The position numbers and the translations under genes are program-made. Shown piece after piece: positions 8,265 through 16,452 of a stretch of 50,860 bases of DNA. The notes beneath the pieces were generated by a model, which searched no databases, was not told where the DNA came from, and saw only the letters and a list, made by a program, of their open reading frames with translations. Source of the DNA: Lachnospiraceae bacterium (lineage in GTDB: Bacteria > Bacillota > Clostridia > Lachnospirales > Lachnospiraceae); the NCBI GenBank assembly GCA_900766925.1, contig CAAFXG010000356.1, forward strand, positions 1 through 50,860, written 5' to 3'. Each line of letters begins with the position of its first letter. The stretch's first letter is position 1.

Positions 8265-8601
8265 ACGAATTATATAAAGCTATAAGGTACAAAACTAATT
8301 TTATCTTGATATATAATTTCTCTTAGTCTATAATAATAGAGCATCAGGGTGGTCGGTATCTTTGAACATAATTTGTGCTCTATCTAAACAAATGAATATC
8401 TTGAAATAGCCGGTAATGAAGATTATATATTTTATGAAATAGGAAATTATGATTAAAAAAGATTCAAAATATCCAAAACGTAATTTAGTGGCACATCTCA
8501 CGATACAATCACACATCAAATATGGGTAAGGAGCTTCCTGTATAATTCAAATATAGGGAATTCCAAGAAAGAAGGTTGAGAAAAAAATACCTCAGTGTAA
8601 A
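8265..8601. other. Decayed sequence before the IS110 element
   Basis: AT-rich with stops in all frames apart from a doubtful minus-strand frame. It probably holds more ATPase-gene debris and the left end of the insertion sequence; I cannot fix that boundary. Confidence 0.3.
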
Positions 8602-8643
8602 AATAAGATTACTGACTTTGCACGGTTAGTAAAAAATCTTATT
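8602..8643 (+). promoter_or_regulatory. Stem-loop just before the transposase ribosome binding site
   Basis: AATAAGATT (8602-8610) pairs with AATCTTATT (8635-8643), with an inner ACTGAC/GTTAGT helix. It ends about 6 bases before GAGAGG. Such a fold could limit transposase translation or belong to an IS-encoded RNA. Confidence 0.5.
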
Positions 8644-8662
8644 GAACAGAGAGGTATCTAAA

Positions 8663-9949
8663 ATGAATTGTAACACACAAAACGCAAAAATTGCATCCAT
8701 AACTGAAAAAACTTTGATTGTTGGTATCGATGTCGGTAGCGAGACTCATTATGCCAGAGTATTTGACTGGCGCAATTATGAGTATTCGAAGAAACCATTG
8801 GAGTTCAGTAACACAGAAGCCGGTTTCCTGACATTCAAGGCATGGATAGAGGATATTGCAGAAAAGCATGGTAAAACCGCTGTAATCCCCGGCATGGAGC
8901 CGACCGGTCACTACTGGTTTGCTTTAGGGAAATTCCTGCAGGACAACGGAATGAAGCCAGTGCATGTAAATCCGCATCATGTTAAGAAGTCGAAAGAACT
9001 GGATGACAACAATCCCAACAAAAATGACCGGAAGGATCCCAAGACAATCGCAGCACTGGTCAATGAAGGGCGGTTTTCCTACCCTTATATACCGACCGGC
9101 ATTTATGCAGAGATCAGAAGCCTGTCGAACCTGCGCTTTCAAACGCAGGAGGAGCTTACAAGGATCAAGAACCGGATTGCCAGATGGTTTTCCATCTACT
9201 TCCCTGAATATAAAGACGTTTATGGGGATTTAAAGGCGGTCAGCGGACGGATGGTGCTGAAGGTGGCACCGCTCCCGGAGGACATCAGTAAGCTGGGAGC
9301 AGAAGGTATAAACCGGATTTGGAGAGACGCAAAGCTGAGAGGCGCCGGAATGAAGAGGGCAAAGACCCTGGTATCGGCCGCGGAGCATAGCGTTGGCAGT
9401 AAGGAGGCACCAGAAGCTGCACGGATAGAACTTAAAAATCTGCTGAATGACATGGATGTATACGCGTCAAGGCTGGAGGAACTGCTTCAGGGTATAGAAG
9501 ATAAACTGAAAGAGATTCCATATGTAGATAAACTTATGGAAATTAAGGGAATCGGGCTGGTGACAGTCAGTGGCTTTATTGCAGAGGTGGGAGACATTGG
9601 ACGTTTTGATAACCCAAAACAGCTGCAGAAGCTGGCAGGATATGCAATCGTTGCAAATGATTCCGGTAAGCATAATGGTGAAAGCCGGATCAGCTACCGG
9701 GGAAGGAAACGGCTGAGATATGTGCTGTACGAAGCTGCGATATCCCTGATAGGAAAGAATGCAGAGTTCCGGGAAATACATGAGTATTACCGAACACGTA
9801 AGGTGAATCCACTAAAGAAGATGCAGTCAGTGGTTGCAGTAGCCTGTAAGATACTGAGGGTATTCTACACAATTCTGACAAAAGGTGTAGATTATGATGC
9901 TGAGAAGCTGATAAGTGACATCAGGCGACCACAGATGCAGGCAGTATAA
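8663..9949 (+). CDS. IS110-family transposase (DEDD recombinase)
   Basis: This 428-aa transposase is of full length for the family. The start at 8663 (MNCNTQ) is chosen because GAGAGG lies about 10 bases upstream; an in-frame TTG at 8642 has no site. The N-terminal RuvC-like DEDD domain shows IVGIDVGSETH (first Asp), GMEPTGHYW (Glu) and KNDRKDPKTIA (the Asp pair). The C-terminal transposase_20 domain shows IKGIGLVTVSGFIAEVGDI..F....QLQKLAGY followed by GESRISYRGRKRLR, with the conserved nucleophile-type serine region. Base composition is more GC-rich than the flanking genes, in keeping with transfer. IS110 elements use a guide (bridge/seek) RNA encoded in their own non-coding end. The long untranslated tail is on the 3' side, as in the IS1111 subgroup. 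Confidence 0.93.
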   Translation: MNCNTQNAKIASITEKTLIVGIDVGSETHYARVFDWRNYEYSKKPLEFSNTEAGFLTFKAWIEDIAEKHGKTAVIPGMEPTGHYWFALGKFLQDNGMKPVHVNPHHVKKSKELDDNNPNKNDRKDPKTIAALVNEGRFSYPYIPTGIYAEIRSLSNLRFQTQEELTRIKNRIARWFSIYFPEYKDVYGDLKAVSGRMVLKVAPLPEDISKLGAEGINRIWRDAKLRGAGMKRAKTLVSAAEHSVGSKEAPEAARIELKNLLNDMDVYASRLEELLQGIEDKLKEIPYVDKLMEIKGIGLVTVSGFIAEVGDIGRFDNPKQLQKLAGYAIVANDSGKHNGESRISYRGRKRLRYVLYEAAISLIGKNAEFREIHEYYRTRKVNPLKKMQSVVAVACKILRVFYTILTKGVDYDAEKLISDIRRPQMQAV

Positions 9950-9981
9950 GAAGCTGAAGGATAAAGGAAAGAGAGAAATGC

Positions 9982-10044
9982 CCTGTTACAGTTGAATTGA
10001 ATTTTTAGAAGGATGTTCTGAGAGTTGAATTCAGCTGTAACAGG
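9982..10044 (+). terminator. Long hairpin after the transposase gene
   Basis: CCTGTTACAGTTGAATT (9982-9998) pairs with AATTCAGCTGTAACAGG (10028-10044): 17 pairs with one G-T, beginning 32 bases after the stop. No T-run follows, so it is either a processing/stability structure or the start of an IS-encoded RNA. Confidence 0.6.
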
Positions 10045-10370
10045 AAAGCTGAAAGCATGGAGGAACAAACTGGGAAAACGTCCACCGGAAGGTGCCGGCA
10101 AGGGAAACATGCAAAACAAGTCAGTAAGAATTAATACAAAGAATGAGCCAGTAGTCGGCAGGAATTATCACCATAGGGCATGACCCTGAGAAGGAGCTAA
10201 GCTGACACCCTGGTTATGGACAGGCGGAACGAAGGAAGTTAGGACCCTCCGGAAATGTGAGGTGATCCTGGTAGACACGGGAGGTACGTCGCCGTAGAGG
10301 GAAGGGCATACACAAGGCCATGTAGAACGAAAAACAGAGACGTTTTACTTTGTATACCCAAATACCGCTA
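10045..10370 (+). ncRNA. Candidate IS110 guide RNA region (structured, GC-rich, non-coding)
   Basis: About 330 bases with no credible frame, markedly richer in G+C than the surroundings, with many small complementary blocks (for example CCACCGGAAGGTG near 10081 and AGGGCATGACCCT near 10177). IS1111-type elements encode their seek/bridge RNA between transposase and right end, which fits this position. A fragment of a group II intron is an alternative I cannot exclude. The call rests on position and composition, not on a recognised fold. Confidence 0.4.
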
Positions 10371-10495
10371 TTTTTGTACCAGATACTGAGAAATGTCCAT
10401 TACTTTGGCTCATTCATCTGAGATATGAAACCAAAATTCCTTGAAAAATAAGGAAAAAATACTTGACTATATAGGGAGGTGTTGAGCAAAGTAAT

Positions 10496-11083
10496 TTGTT
10501 CATTCTTTTGGAAAAAAGATATGGGATTTCTGAGAAAATTTTTAGTGATATTCTTCATAAGTTGGTAGAACACGGAGACTGCATAATAGAAAAAATTGTA
10601 AAGCTAAATAAAGAAGAGATAGATGTTGTTTTTGTGACCTTGAAAGGAGTGGAAACCCTTGGAGAAAAGGAAGATATTTCTGTAAAAAAAGTATTGTCAA
10701 ATAAAATAGCATATGAATTAAAATGTGAGGGATACGCATCATATGCTGAATGGCTAGATAATAATAGGGAGAAACTTGTTTTAGAAGAGAATATCACCGG
10801 AATGTATGCACGTGCATTAGGAGATATGGGGTGTGTTCTGTTGATGGAAAATACTGAAGAAATAAAAGAGAGTTTGGAGGTAGCTATTGAAAAGTTAAAG
10901 GGAAGAATGGAAAAGACACCGGAACTTTGTAATGTAATAGATGTTTCGATTGTTATGGCTGTTTACGAAAAACTATTGGAATTAATAGGAAAAGACAATT
11001 TTGTCGAAGAAGTTAAGAAGGCGAAGAAATTATTTGATTCTATTATGCCTGATAGACACAATGCTGTGGATAGTTTTCTCTAA
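10496..11083 (+). CDS. Unknown protein upstream of BREX, possibly 5'-truncated
   Basis: This 195-aa frame has no family I recognise. It is rich in charged helices. The N-terminal part (EKRYGISEKIFSDILHKLVE..GDCIIEKIVKLNKEEIDVVFVTLKGVETL) looks like a winged-helix half; the rest is helical (ALGDMGCVLLMENTEEIKESLEVAIEKLKG). The only usable start is TTG at 10496, some 14 bases after GGAGGTG, and an in-frame stop lies just upstream. The N-terminus is therefore short or was cut by the neighbouring insertion sequence. A hairpin follows the stop and a separate promoter precedes the next gene, so it is not part of the BREX transcript. A degraded regulator of the island is one possibility, but this is a guess. 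Confidence 0.55.
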   Translation: MFILLEKRYGISEKIFSDILHKLVEHGDCIIEKIVKLNKEEIDVVFVTLKGVETLGEKEDISVKKVLSNKIAYELKCEGYASYAEWLDNNREKLVLEENITGMYARALGDMGCVLLMENTEEIKESLEVAIEKLKGRMEKTPELCNVIDVSIVMAVYEKLLELIGKDNFVEEVKKAKKLFDSIMPDRHNAVDSFL

Positions 11084-11098
11084 TCAGGGACTCAATAT

Positions 11099-11130
11099 AA
11101 GGCAGAGGGCGGGGATTGGCTCTCTGCCTT
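11099..11130 (+). terminator. Hairpin after the 195-aa gene
   Basis: AAGGCAGAG pairs with CTCTGCCTT (9 perfect pairs, 14-base loop), starting 16 bases after the stop codon. There is no T-run, so termination may be weak or factor-dependent. Confidence 0.5.
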
Positions 11131-11301
11131 GATATATTTGTTGAAAATTCTGAAAGGGGGGTGAAAAGAGAAAAAAGCCACATATTCTACCACATATTTT
11201 CTATATCGGCCATATATCACATACGTGAAGATATTTCGTAAATATTTTAATATGTCAAGACTGTTTTTGAACAAAGCTCGCAAGAAAATGCGAGATTTAA
11301 G

Positions 11302-11330
11302 TTGAAAAAAACAGTGGTTAGTAATATAAT
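11302..11330 (+). promoter_or_regulatory. Strong promoter of the defence island
   Basis: TTGAAA (11302-11307), a 17-base spacer and TATAAT (11325-11330). This is a near-consensus vegetative promoter about 70 bases before the XRE gene. No other comparably good promoter or clear terminator appears before 43.9 kb, so it may drive much of the 32-kb array. Confidence 0.75.
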
Positions 11331-11401
11331 ATTAATCGTGGGTTTGTATACCCTGTTTTGGCATATTGTTGATAGTTAATGGAATATCCGCGAGGTGTGA
11401 G

Positions 11402-11635
11402 ATGAAAGTAAGTTATAACAAGTTATGGAAATTATTGATTGACAGAAAAATGAGTAAAGCAGATCTTCGAAAGGCTGTTGAAATTGCTCCCAATACTCTT
11501 ACAAAAATGCGTAAAGATGAAGAGGTGTCAATGAATGTACTGCTTAAAATAGCAACATATCTGGATTGTGACATCAGCGATATATGCGAATTTGTGAAAG
11601 AAGAACAAGGATGTGTCGGCAATGAAAAGAAATGA
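11402..11635 (+). CDS. Small XRE-type regulator at the head of the BREX operon
   Basis: This 77-aa protein is little more than a Cro/CI-type HTH: MKVSYNKLWKLLIDRKMSKADLRK..EIAPNTLTKMRKDEEVSMNVLLKIATYLDCDISDICEF. It matches the short XRE regulators (YozG-like) common in Firmicutes. ATG at 11402 follows GAGGTG by five bases; a longer frame from 11366 has no ribosome binding site. Its end overlaps the start of brxA, so the two are translationally coupled. By position it is the likely regulator of the BREX set and possibly of everything downstream. Confidence 0.85.
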   Translation: MKVSYNKLWKLLIDRKMSKADLRKAVEIAPNTLTKMRKDEEVSMNVLLKIATYLDCDISDICEFVKEEQGCVGNEKK

Positions 11636-12230
11636 ATATAGTGCTGGAGCTGTGTCATATACATTTTGGTTTTTGGAATTTAGAAAGGTAGTACAGCTAT
11701 TAGCAGAAGGTAAAACATATGATGAGATAAAGAAACTCAGCGAAGAAGAAAATATTTTCGGTGCACCTTCAAAAGCGAGAGCTAAGAATATTTATTCAGC
11801 TACTACCGCAAGAATAAAAGCATTAGATGAAAGCTTTATCCCAGTGTTTTTGGATAATGATATTGCGACACAGAAGCAGTTTGCATTAGCTGCTAATCTT
11901 GCATATGATACCTTATTTTTTGATTTTGTATATGAAGTTGTAAGAGAGAAAATTATTATAGGTTCAAATGAATTAGAGGAATCTGATTTTAGAATTTTCT
12001 TTAAGTATAAGCAGGAACAAGATGAAAGAGTCGCAGGATATACGGATGAGACAATCAGAAGACTGATAAGAAGCTATAAGACACAATTATTTGAAGCGGG
12101 AATGCTCGATGACAATACAAGGGCAAAAACACGCAAAATCCTAAAACCGATATTGGATGCGTCTGTAAAGCATTGGCTAGAAGATTATGGTTACGGACCA
12201 ATTGTAAAAGCAATGGAGGGAATTAGATAA
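11622..12230 (+). CDS. brxA: BREX protein BrxA (DUF1819)
   Basis: This 202-aa protein is the first core gene of type 1 BREX. BrxA is a small helical, DNA-binding protein in the family; its precise role in phage exclusion is not settled. Visible family features are the N-terminal SAGAVSYTFWFLEFRKVVQLL block, the KARAKNIYSATTARIKAL segment and LIRSYKTQLFEAGMLDDN near the C-terminus. ATG at 11622 fits the AAGGA 11 bases upstream better than GTG at 11613. It overlaps the XRE gene at its 5' end and brxB by one base (TAATG) at its 3' end, as expected of a coupled operon. Confidence 0.88.
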   Translation: MKRNEYSAGAVSYTFWFLEFRKVVQLLAEGKTYDEIKKLSEEENIFGAPSKARAKNIYSATTARIKALDESFIPVFLDNDIATQKQFALAANLAYDTLFFDFVYEVVREKIIIGSNELEESDFRIFFKYKQEQDERVAGYTDETIRRLIRSYKTQLFEAGMLDDNTRAKTRKILKPILDASVKHWLEDYGYGPIVKAMEGIR

Positions 12231-12808
12231 TGGCAGATTTGAATGCTCGTCTAGATGAGATGGAAAGACTTATTAAGAAGCCTTCTTTCAGACAAAGTAG
12301 TGGAAGAGCAAATGAAGTGAATTACTGGGTATTTGATTACGCTCCAGAGCATGAATTAGAGGTCAGAGAGCGAATCGAATATTTGAAGAATAAAAATGCA
12401 AAAGGAATGGATGGTTTTGAACTGGTAGTATTTGACTTATATGACATTATAATTGATTTCCTTGAGAATGAAGGTGTATTAGAGCAATGCTACAAGTTTG
12501 AAGAGAAAAAAGGCTTAGATAGAATTATTAAAGCTGTAAATAATTCTATGAAGATAAATGATGATGACAGTTATATCGTGCAGTACATCAAAGATAATAC
12601 ACCGGAAGATGCGGTTGTATTTTTGACCGGAGTTGGAAAGTGTTATCCGATTCTTAGGTCGCATAAGGTGCTGAATAACCTTCATCAGGGATTTGTAAGA
12701 GTGCCGGTTGTAATGTTCTTTCCGGGGACATATAACGAGCAGGAACTGATACTGTTTAATGAAATAAAGGATGATAACTATTATAGAGCTTTTAAGTTAG
12801 TAAAATAG
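12230..12808 (+). CDS. brxB: BREX protein BrxB (DUF1788)
   Basis: This 192-aa protein is a core component of type 1 BREX and essential in characterised systems, but its biochemical role is unknown. Family features are an N-terminal LDEMERLIKKPSFRQSSG, VNYWVFDYAPEHELEVRERIEYL, FDLYDIIIDFLE and the C-terminal VFLTGVGKCYPILRSHKVLNNLH followed by PVVMFFPGTYNEQELILF. It is near the usual family length. The TAATG overlap with brxA and a 10-base gap to brxC, with GGAGG, show tight coupling. Confidence 0.9.
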   Translation: MADLNARLDEMERLIKKPSFRQSSGRANEVNYWVFDYAPEHELEVRERIEYLKNKNAKGMDGFELVVFDLYDIIIDFLENEGVLEQCYKFEEKKGLDRIIKAVNNSMKINDDDSYIVQYIKDNTPEDAVVFLTGVGKCYPILRSHKVLNNLHQGFVRVPVVMFFPGTYNEQELILFNEIKDDNYYRAFKLVK

Positions 12809-12818
12809 GAGGCTTACG

Positions 12819-15800
12819 ATGCAGATTAAGAATATGTTTGAAAAACCTATTGATCGTGATATTCAGGGCGTTATTATCGTTGGTCAGGGCGAAGAGACAA
12901 ATGTTGCACAGGAACTGGAAGAATATGTTGTAACAAGAGAATTGCAGAAGCATTTTTCAGAGTTTTTTGAAGCATATAAAAAAGGTATTGTTGGAAACAC
13001 AAATGAAGTAGGTGTTTGGATTTCCGGTTTCTTTGGAAGTGGTAAATCTCACTTCTTAAAGATTCTTTCATACCTTCTTGCAAATAAAGAGGTAGAAGGC
13101 AAGAGAGCAATTGATTATTTTATCGAAGATAAAAAGATAGTAGATCCTATGGTTCTTGCAGATATGAAGCTTGCGGCAGAAACTCCAAGTGATGTTGTAT
13201 TGTTTAACATCGATTCAAAGAGCGATTCGACAAGTAAACAGAATAAAGATGCCATCGTAAATGTATTCCTAAAAGTATTCAACGAAATGAGAGGCTTCTG
13301 TGGTTCACTTCCACATCTCGCTGATTTGGAGAGCCAACTTACAGATGTTGGAAAGTATGAAGCCTTCAAAGAAGCTTTTGAAGATGAATATGGTGCATCA
13401 TGGGAAAAATCAAGACACAAGTTTGATTTTATTCAGGATGATGTTGTTGAAGCATTAGTAAGTATTGATTTTATGAGCGAAAGTGCAGCACGCAACTGGT
13501 GCGAGAAAGCAACAGAAAATTATAAAATCAGCATTGAGGATTTTGCGAAGAGAGTTAAAGAATACATAGACAAGAAGGGTAACAACCATCATGTTGTATT
13601 CATGGTGGATGAGGTTGGTCAGTACATCGGTGAAGATTCTAATCTTATGCTCAATTTGCAGACAGTTCGTGAAGAACTTAGTAAAGAATGTAAAGGTAAG
13701 GCTTGGGTTATTGTAACCAGCCAGCAGGATATTGATTCCATTACTAAAGTAAAAGGTAATGACTTCTCAAAGATTCAGGGACGTTTTGCAACCAGATTGT
13801 CTCTTTCTTCGGCAAATGTTGATGAAGTTATTAAGAAGAGAATATTGAAAAAGAATGAAACTGCTGCACAGACATTGAGACTGCTTTATGAACAGAAAGC
13901 AACTATCATAAAGAATCTCATTGTTTTCAATGATGGAGTAGAGAAGAAACTGTATTCAAATGAGAATGATTTTGCTGAGGTTTATCCTTTTGTTCCATAT
14001 CAGTTTAATCTTTTGGCAAGTGTACTTACTTCAATTCGTACACATGGAGCATCCGGCAAGCATTTATCAGAGGGTGAGCGTTCTATGCTTGCTCTGTTCA
14101 AAGAGTCTGCGTGTGATATTAAAGAACAGGAAGTAGGAGCAATTGTACCATTCCATAGATTTTATGAAGCATTACAGGGCTTCCTTGATCATAGCCATCG
14201 CGGGGTTATCCTCAAGGCTTATGATAACAGTTTTATCAATCCGGAGAAAAAAGAAGACGATGTATTTGCAATTAATGTATTAAAGACATTGTTTATGATT
14301 AAGTATGTTCTGGAAATTGAAGCCAATATTGATAATATTACAAGCTTAATGATTAGCAATATTGATGATGACAGGATTACTCTCAAAGAAGAGATCGAGG
14401 AAGCACTCAAGGTACTTCAAAGACAGGCTTTGATTCAGAAGAATGGAAATATTTATGTTTTCCTTACGGATGAGGAACAGGAAATCAATAGAGAAATAGA
14501 CCAGCATGAGCCTGAAATGGCAGAAGTGATAAATAAAGTATCGGAAATGATATTTGAAGATATCTTTGATGACAAGAAGTATAGATATCCGGCCTTTAAC
14601 GGGAGATATGCGTTTTCATTTAATCAGGTGGTAGATGATAGACCATATAAGTCAAATCAGAATTATGATATTGGTCTTCGTGTGCTCACTCCGGCTTACG
14701 ATGGTGGTATGGATGATGCAACGCTTCGTATGATGTCAGGACAGGGAAAAGAAGTATTAGTTGTTCTTCCGAATGATACAGCTTTTTTGGATGAAATCCG
14801 TATATATCTTAAGATTGAAAAGTTCCTTAGGAGAAATACTACCTCTCAGATTGCAAAATACGAAACTATTAAAGAGGCAAAAAGAGTTGAGATGCGTGAA
14901 CGCAATAATAATGCAAAGATATACCTCACAGAAGCTCTGAAGGATGCAGTTATCTATGTGAATGGTGACATTGCAAATATTGCCGCAAAAGAAGTAACCG
15001 GAAGAATGAATGAAGCGATAGGCAGACTTGTACAGACAGTTTATCATAAGCTTTCATACATAGATGCAGCAATGAGTGAAGCGGATGTTAGAAAGTTATT
15101 CAAGACAACGAATCAGATGAGCCTTGATTTGGAAGGTGGTAAATCAGCAAATCAGCACGCATTAGATGATGTTTTCAGCTTTATTGCAGGCAATACGAGA
15201 ATGCATATGAAAACATCCGTGAAATCAATTAAGGATCGTTTTACTAAGGCACCTTACGGATTTGTTGATGATGATATTCATTGGTTAGTTGCACAGCTGT
15301 TTAAGAAGGGTGATCTATCATTTACGGTAAATGGTGCAACTGTAACCATGCTTAATAAATCAGAGGATGAGATTGTAAATTATATCACAAAGAAGCAGTA
15401 TGCAGACAATCTCCTGATGGAAGAAAGAATTAGAGTATCTGACAAAGATAAAAAGATTGTTCGTGGTGTAATGAAGGAATTGTTTGGAACATCAAGTGTG
15501 ACAGATGATGAAGATACCCAGATGAAAAATTTCCAGAAATATAGTGAAAATATGTACCATGAGATGGATAAGTTGGAGACTAACTATACCCATTATAGTT
15601 ATCCTGGTAAGAGTGTAATTACAACCGGAAAGAGCTTATTGCAATCAGTAAAACAGTATACGTCTCCAAAAGAATTTTTTGAGTTTGTGGCAAAGAAGGA
15701 ATCGGATTTTCTTGATTTGGCAGAAGATTATGAGCCTATTAAGACTTTCTTTGGTGGAGAACAACAGCAGATTTTTATGCGTACTTTGGACATGCTTGAA

Positions 15801-16439
15801 ATCTATGAGGACAGTAAAACATATATCGTAGATTCGACACTTGAGGCAATCGTGAAAGAAATGCAGGAAATCGTCAAGAAACCTCAGCCTTATAAGGATA
15901 TTCCGAAGCTCCCTGATTTAAGGCAGAGATTTATGGAGGCGTATTCAAAAGTTCTTGACGCAGCATCAGCACCGGTCATGAGCCAAATTGAAGAAGCGAA
16001 GGATAGAGTGGTTGAAGTCGTAGATACGAAAGAATATAAAGATGCGAAGAAACCACAGTATATTCAGTTGTTTATTGAAATTCAGAATGGTGCAAGCTCA
16101 TGTAATAATGTATCCGTACTTAGAAGCTATGCTGATAAGGCAGGAGCATTAAAAATTAGACTTTTGAATGAGATGGATTATTTAGATGCTGAACTCGCAA
16201 AGAAAAAAGCAGCAGAGGAAACAAAGAAAAATGATGGTAACCAAGGAACAGATATTCCGGCAGATGTGGTGATAAATGTACCCGTTAAGACAACAAAAAC
16301 AGTTCCAATCAAGACAGTTACCAGAACATCTTCTTGGAGATTAGAAAGCGAAAAGGACATTGATGCATATCTTGCACAGTTAAAAAGTAATCTGATGTCT
16401 GAACTTGAGAAGACGGATATTGTAAATGTTGAATTTTAA
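12819..16439 (+). CDS. brxC: BREX ATPase BrxC
   Basis: This 1206-aa P-loop ATPase is the large scaffold/motor component of type 1 BREX. Walker A is GFFGSGKSH (about 70-78) within VGVWISGFFGSGKSHFLKIL. A Walker B-like FMVDEVGQYIG follows near residue 265. The N-terminal start MQIKNMFEKPIDRDIQGVI is typical of the family, as are the SSANVDEVIKKRIL and YPFVPYQFNLLASVL blocks in the ATPase C-lobe. A long helical region fills the C-terminal half, ending in a low-complexity linker of Lys/Ala and Val/Thr (about 1125-1170). GGAGG lies 8 bases before the start, and pglX starts 13 bases after the stop. The gene is intact and of normal length. Confidence 0.93.
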   Translation: MQIKNMFEKPIDRDIQGVIIVGQGEETNVAQELEEYVVTRELQKHFSEFFEAYKKGIVGNTNEVGVWISGFFGSGKSHFLKILSYLLANKEVEGKRAIDYFIEDKKIVDPMVLADMKLAAETPSDVVLFNIDSKSDSTSKQNKDAIVNVFLKVFNEMRGFCGSLPHLADLESQLTDVGKYEAFKEAFEDEYGASWEKSRHKFDFIQDDVVEALVSIDFMSESAARNWCEKATENYKISIEDFAKRVKEYIDKKGNNHHVVFMVDEVGQYIGEDSNLMLNLQTVREELSKECKGKAWVIVTSQQDIDSITKVKGNDFSKIQGRFATRLSLSSANVDEVIKKRILKKNETAAQTLRLLYEQKATIIKNLIVFNDGVEKKLYSNENDFAEVYPFVPYQFNLLASVLTSIRTHGASGKHLSEGERSMLALFKESACDIKEQEVGAIVPFHRFYEALQGFLDHSHRGVILKAYDNSFINPEKKEDDVFAINVLKTLFMIKYVLEIEANIDNITSLMISNIDDDRITLKEEIEEALKVLQRQALIQKNGNIYVFLTDEEQEINREIDQHEPEMAEVINKVSEMIFEDIFDDKKYRYPAFNGRYAFSFNQVVDDRPYKSNQNYDIGLRVLTPAYDGGMDDATLRMMSGQGKEVLVVLPNDTAFLDEIRIYLKIEKFLRRNTTSQIAKYETIKEAKRVEMRERNNNAKIYLTEALKDAVIYVNGDIANIAAKEVTGRMNEAIGRLVQTVYHKLSYIDAAMSEADVRKLFKTTNQMSLDLEGGKSANQHALDDVFSFIAGNTRMHMKTSVKSIKDRFTKAPYGFVDDDIHWLVAQLFKKGDLSFTVNGATVTMLNKSEDEIVNYITKKQYADNLLMEERIRVSDKDKKIVRGVMKELFGTSSVTDDEDTQMKNFQKYSENMYHEMDKLETNYTHYSYPGKSVITTGKSLLQSVKQYTSPKEFFEFVAKKESDFLDLAEDYEPIKTFFGGEQQQIFMRTLDMLEIYEDSKTYIVDSTLEAIVKEMQEIVKKPQPYKDIPKLPDLRQRFMEAYSKVLDAASAPVMSQIEEAKDRVVEVVDTKEYKDAKKPQYIQLFIEIQNGASSCNNVSVLRSYADKAGALKIRLLNEMDYLDAELAKKKAAEETKKNDGNQGTDIPADVVINVPVKTTKTVPIKTVTRTSSWRLESEKDIDAYLAQLKSNLMSELEKTDIVNVEF

Positions 16440-16452
16440 GGAGTGACGATCC

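Larger units (their letters stand above)
8602..10440 (+). mobile_element. IS110/IS1111-type insertion sequence (approximate limits)
   Basis: The transposase is intact, preceded by about 60 bases and followed by about 400-490 bases of structured non-coding DNA. The exact ends cannot be set because IS110 elements lack obvious terminal inverted repeats and target duplications. The element separates the decayed region from the defence island and may have truncated the gene that follows it. Confidence 0.6.

Noticed and set aside
8328..8519. 63-codon minus-strand frame
   Set aside because: Hydrophobic AT-rich translation with no ribosome binding site, lying in decayed DNA; not a convincing gene.
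11099..11130. Classic rho-independent terminator
   Set aside because: The stem is strong, but no T-run follows on either strand; reported only as a hairpin.
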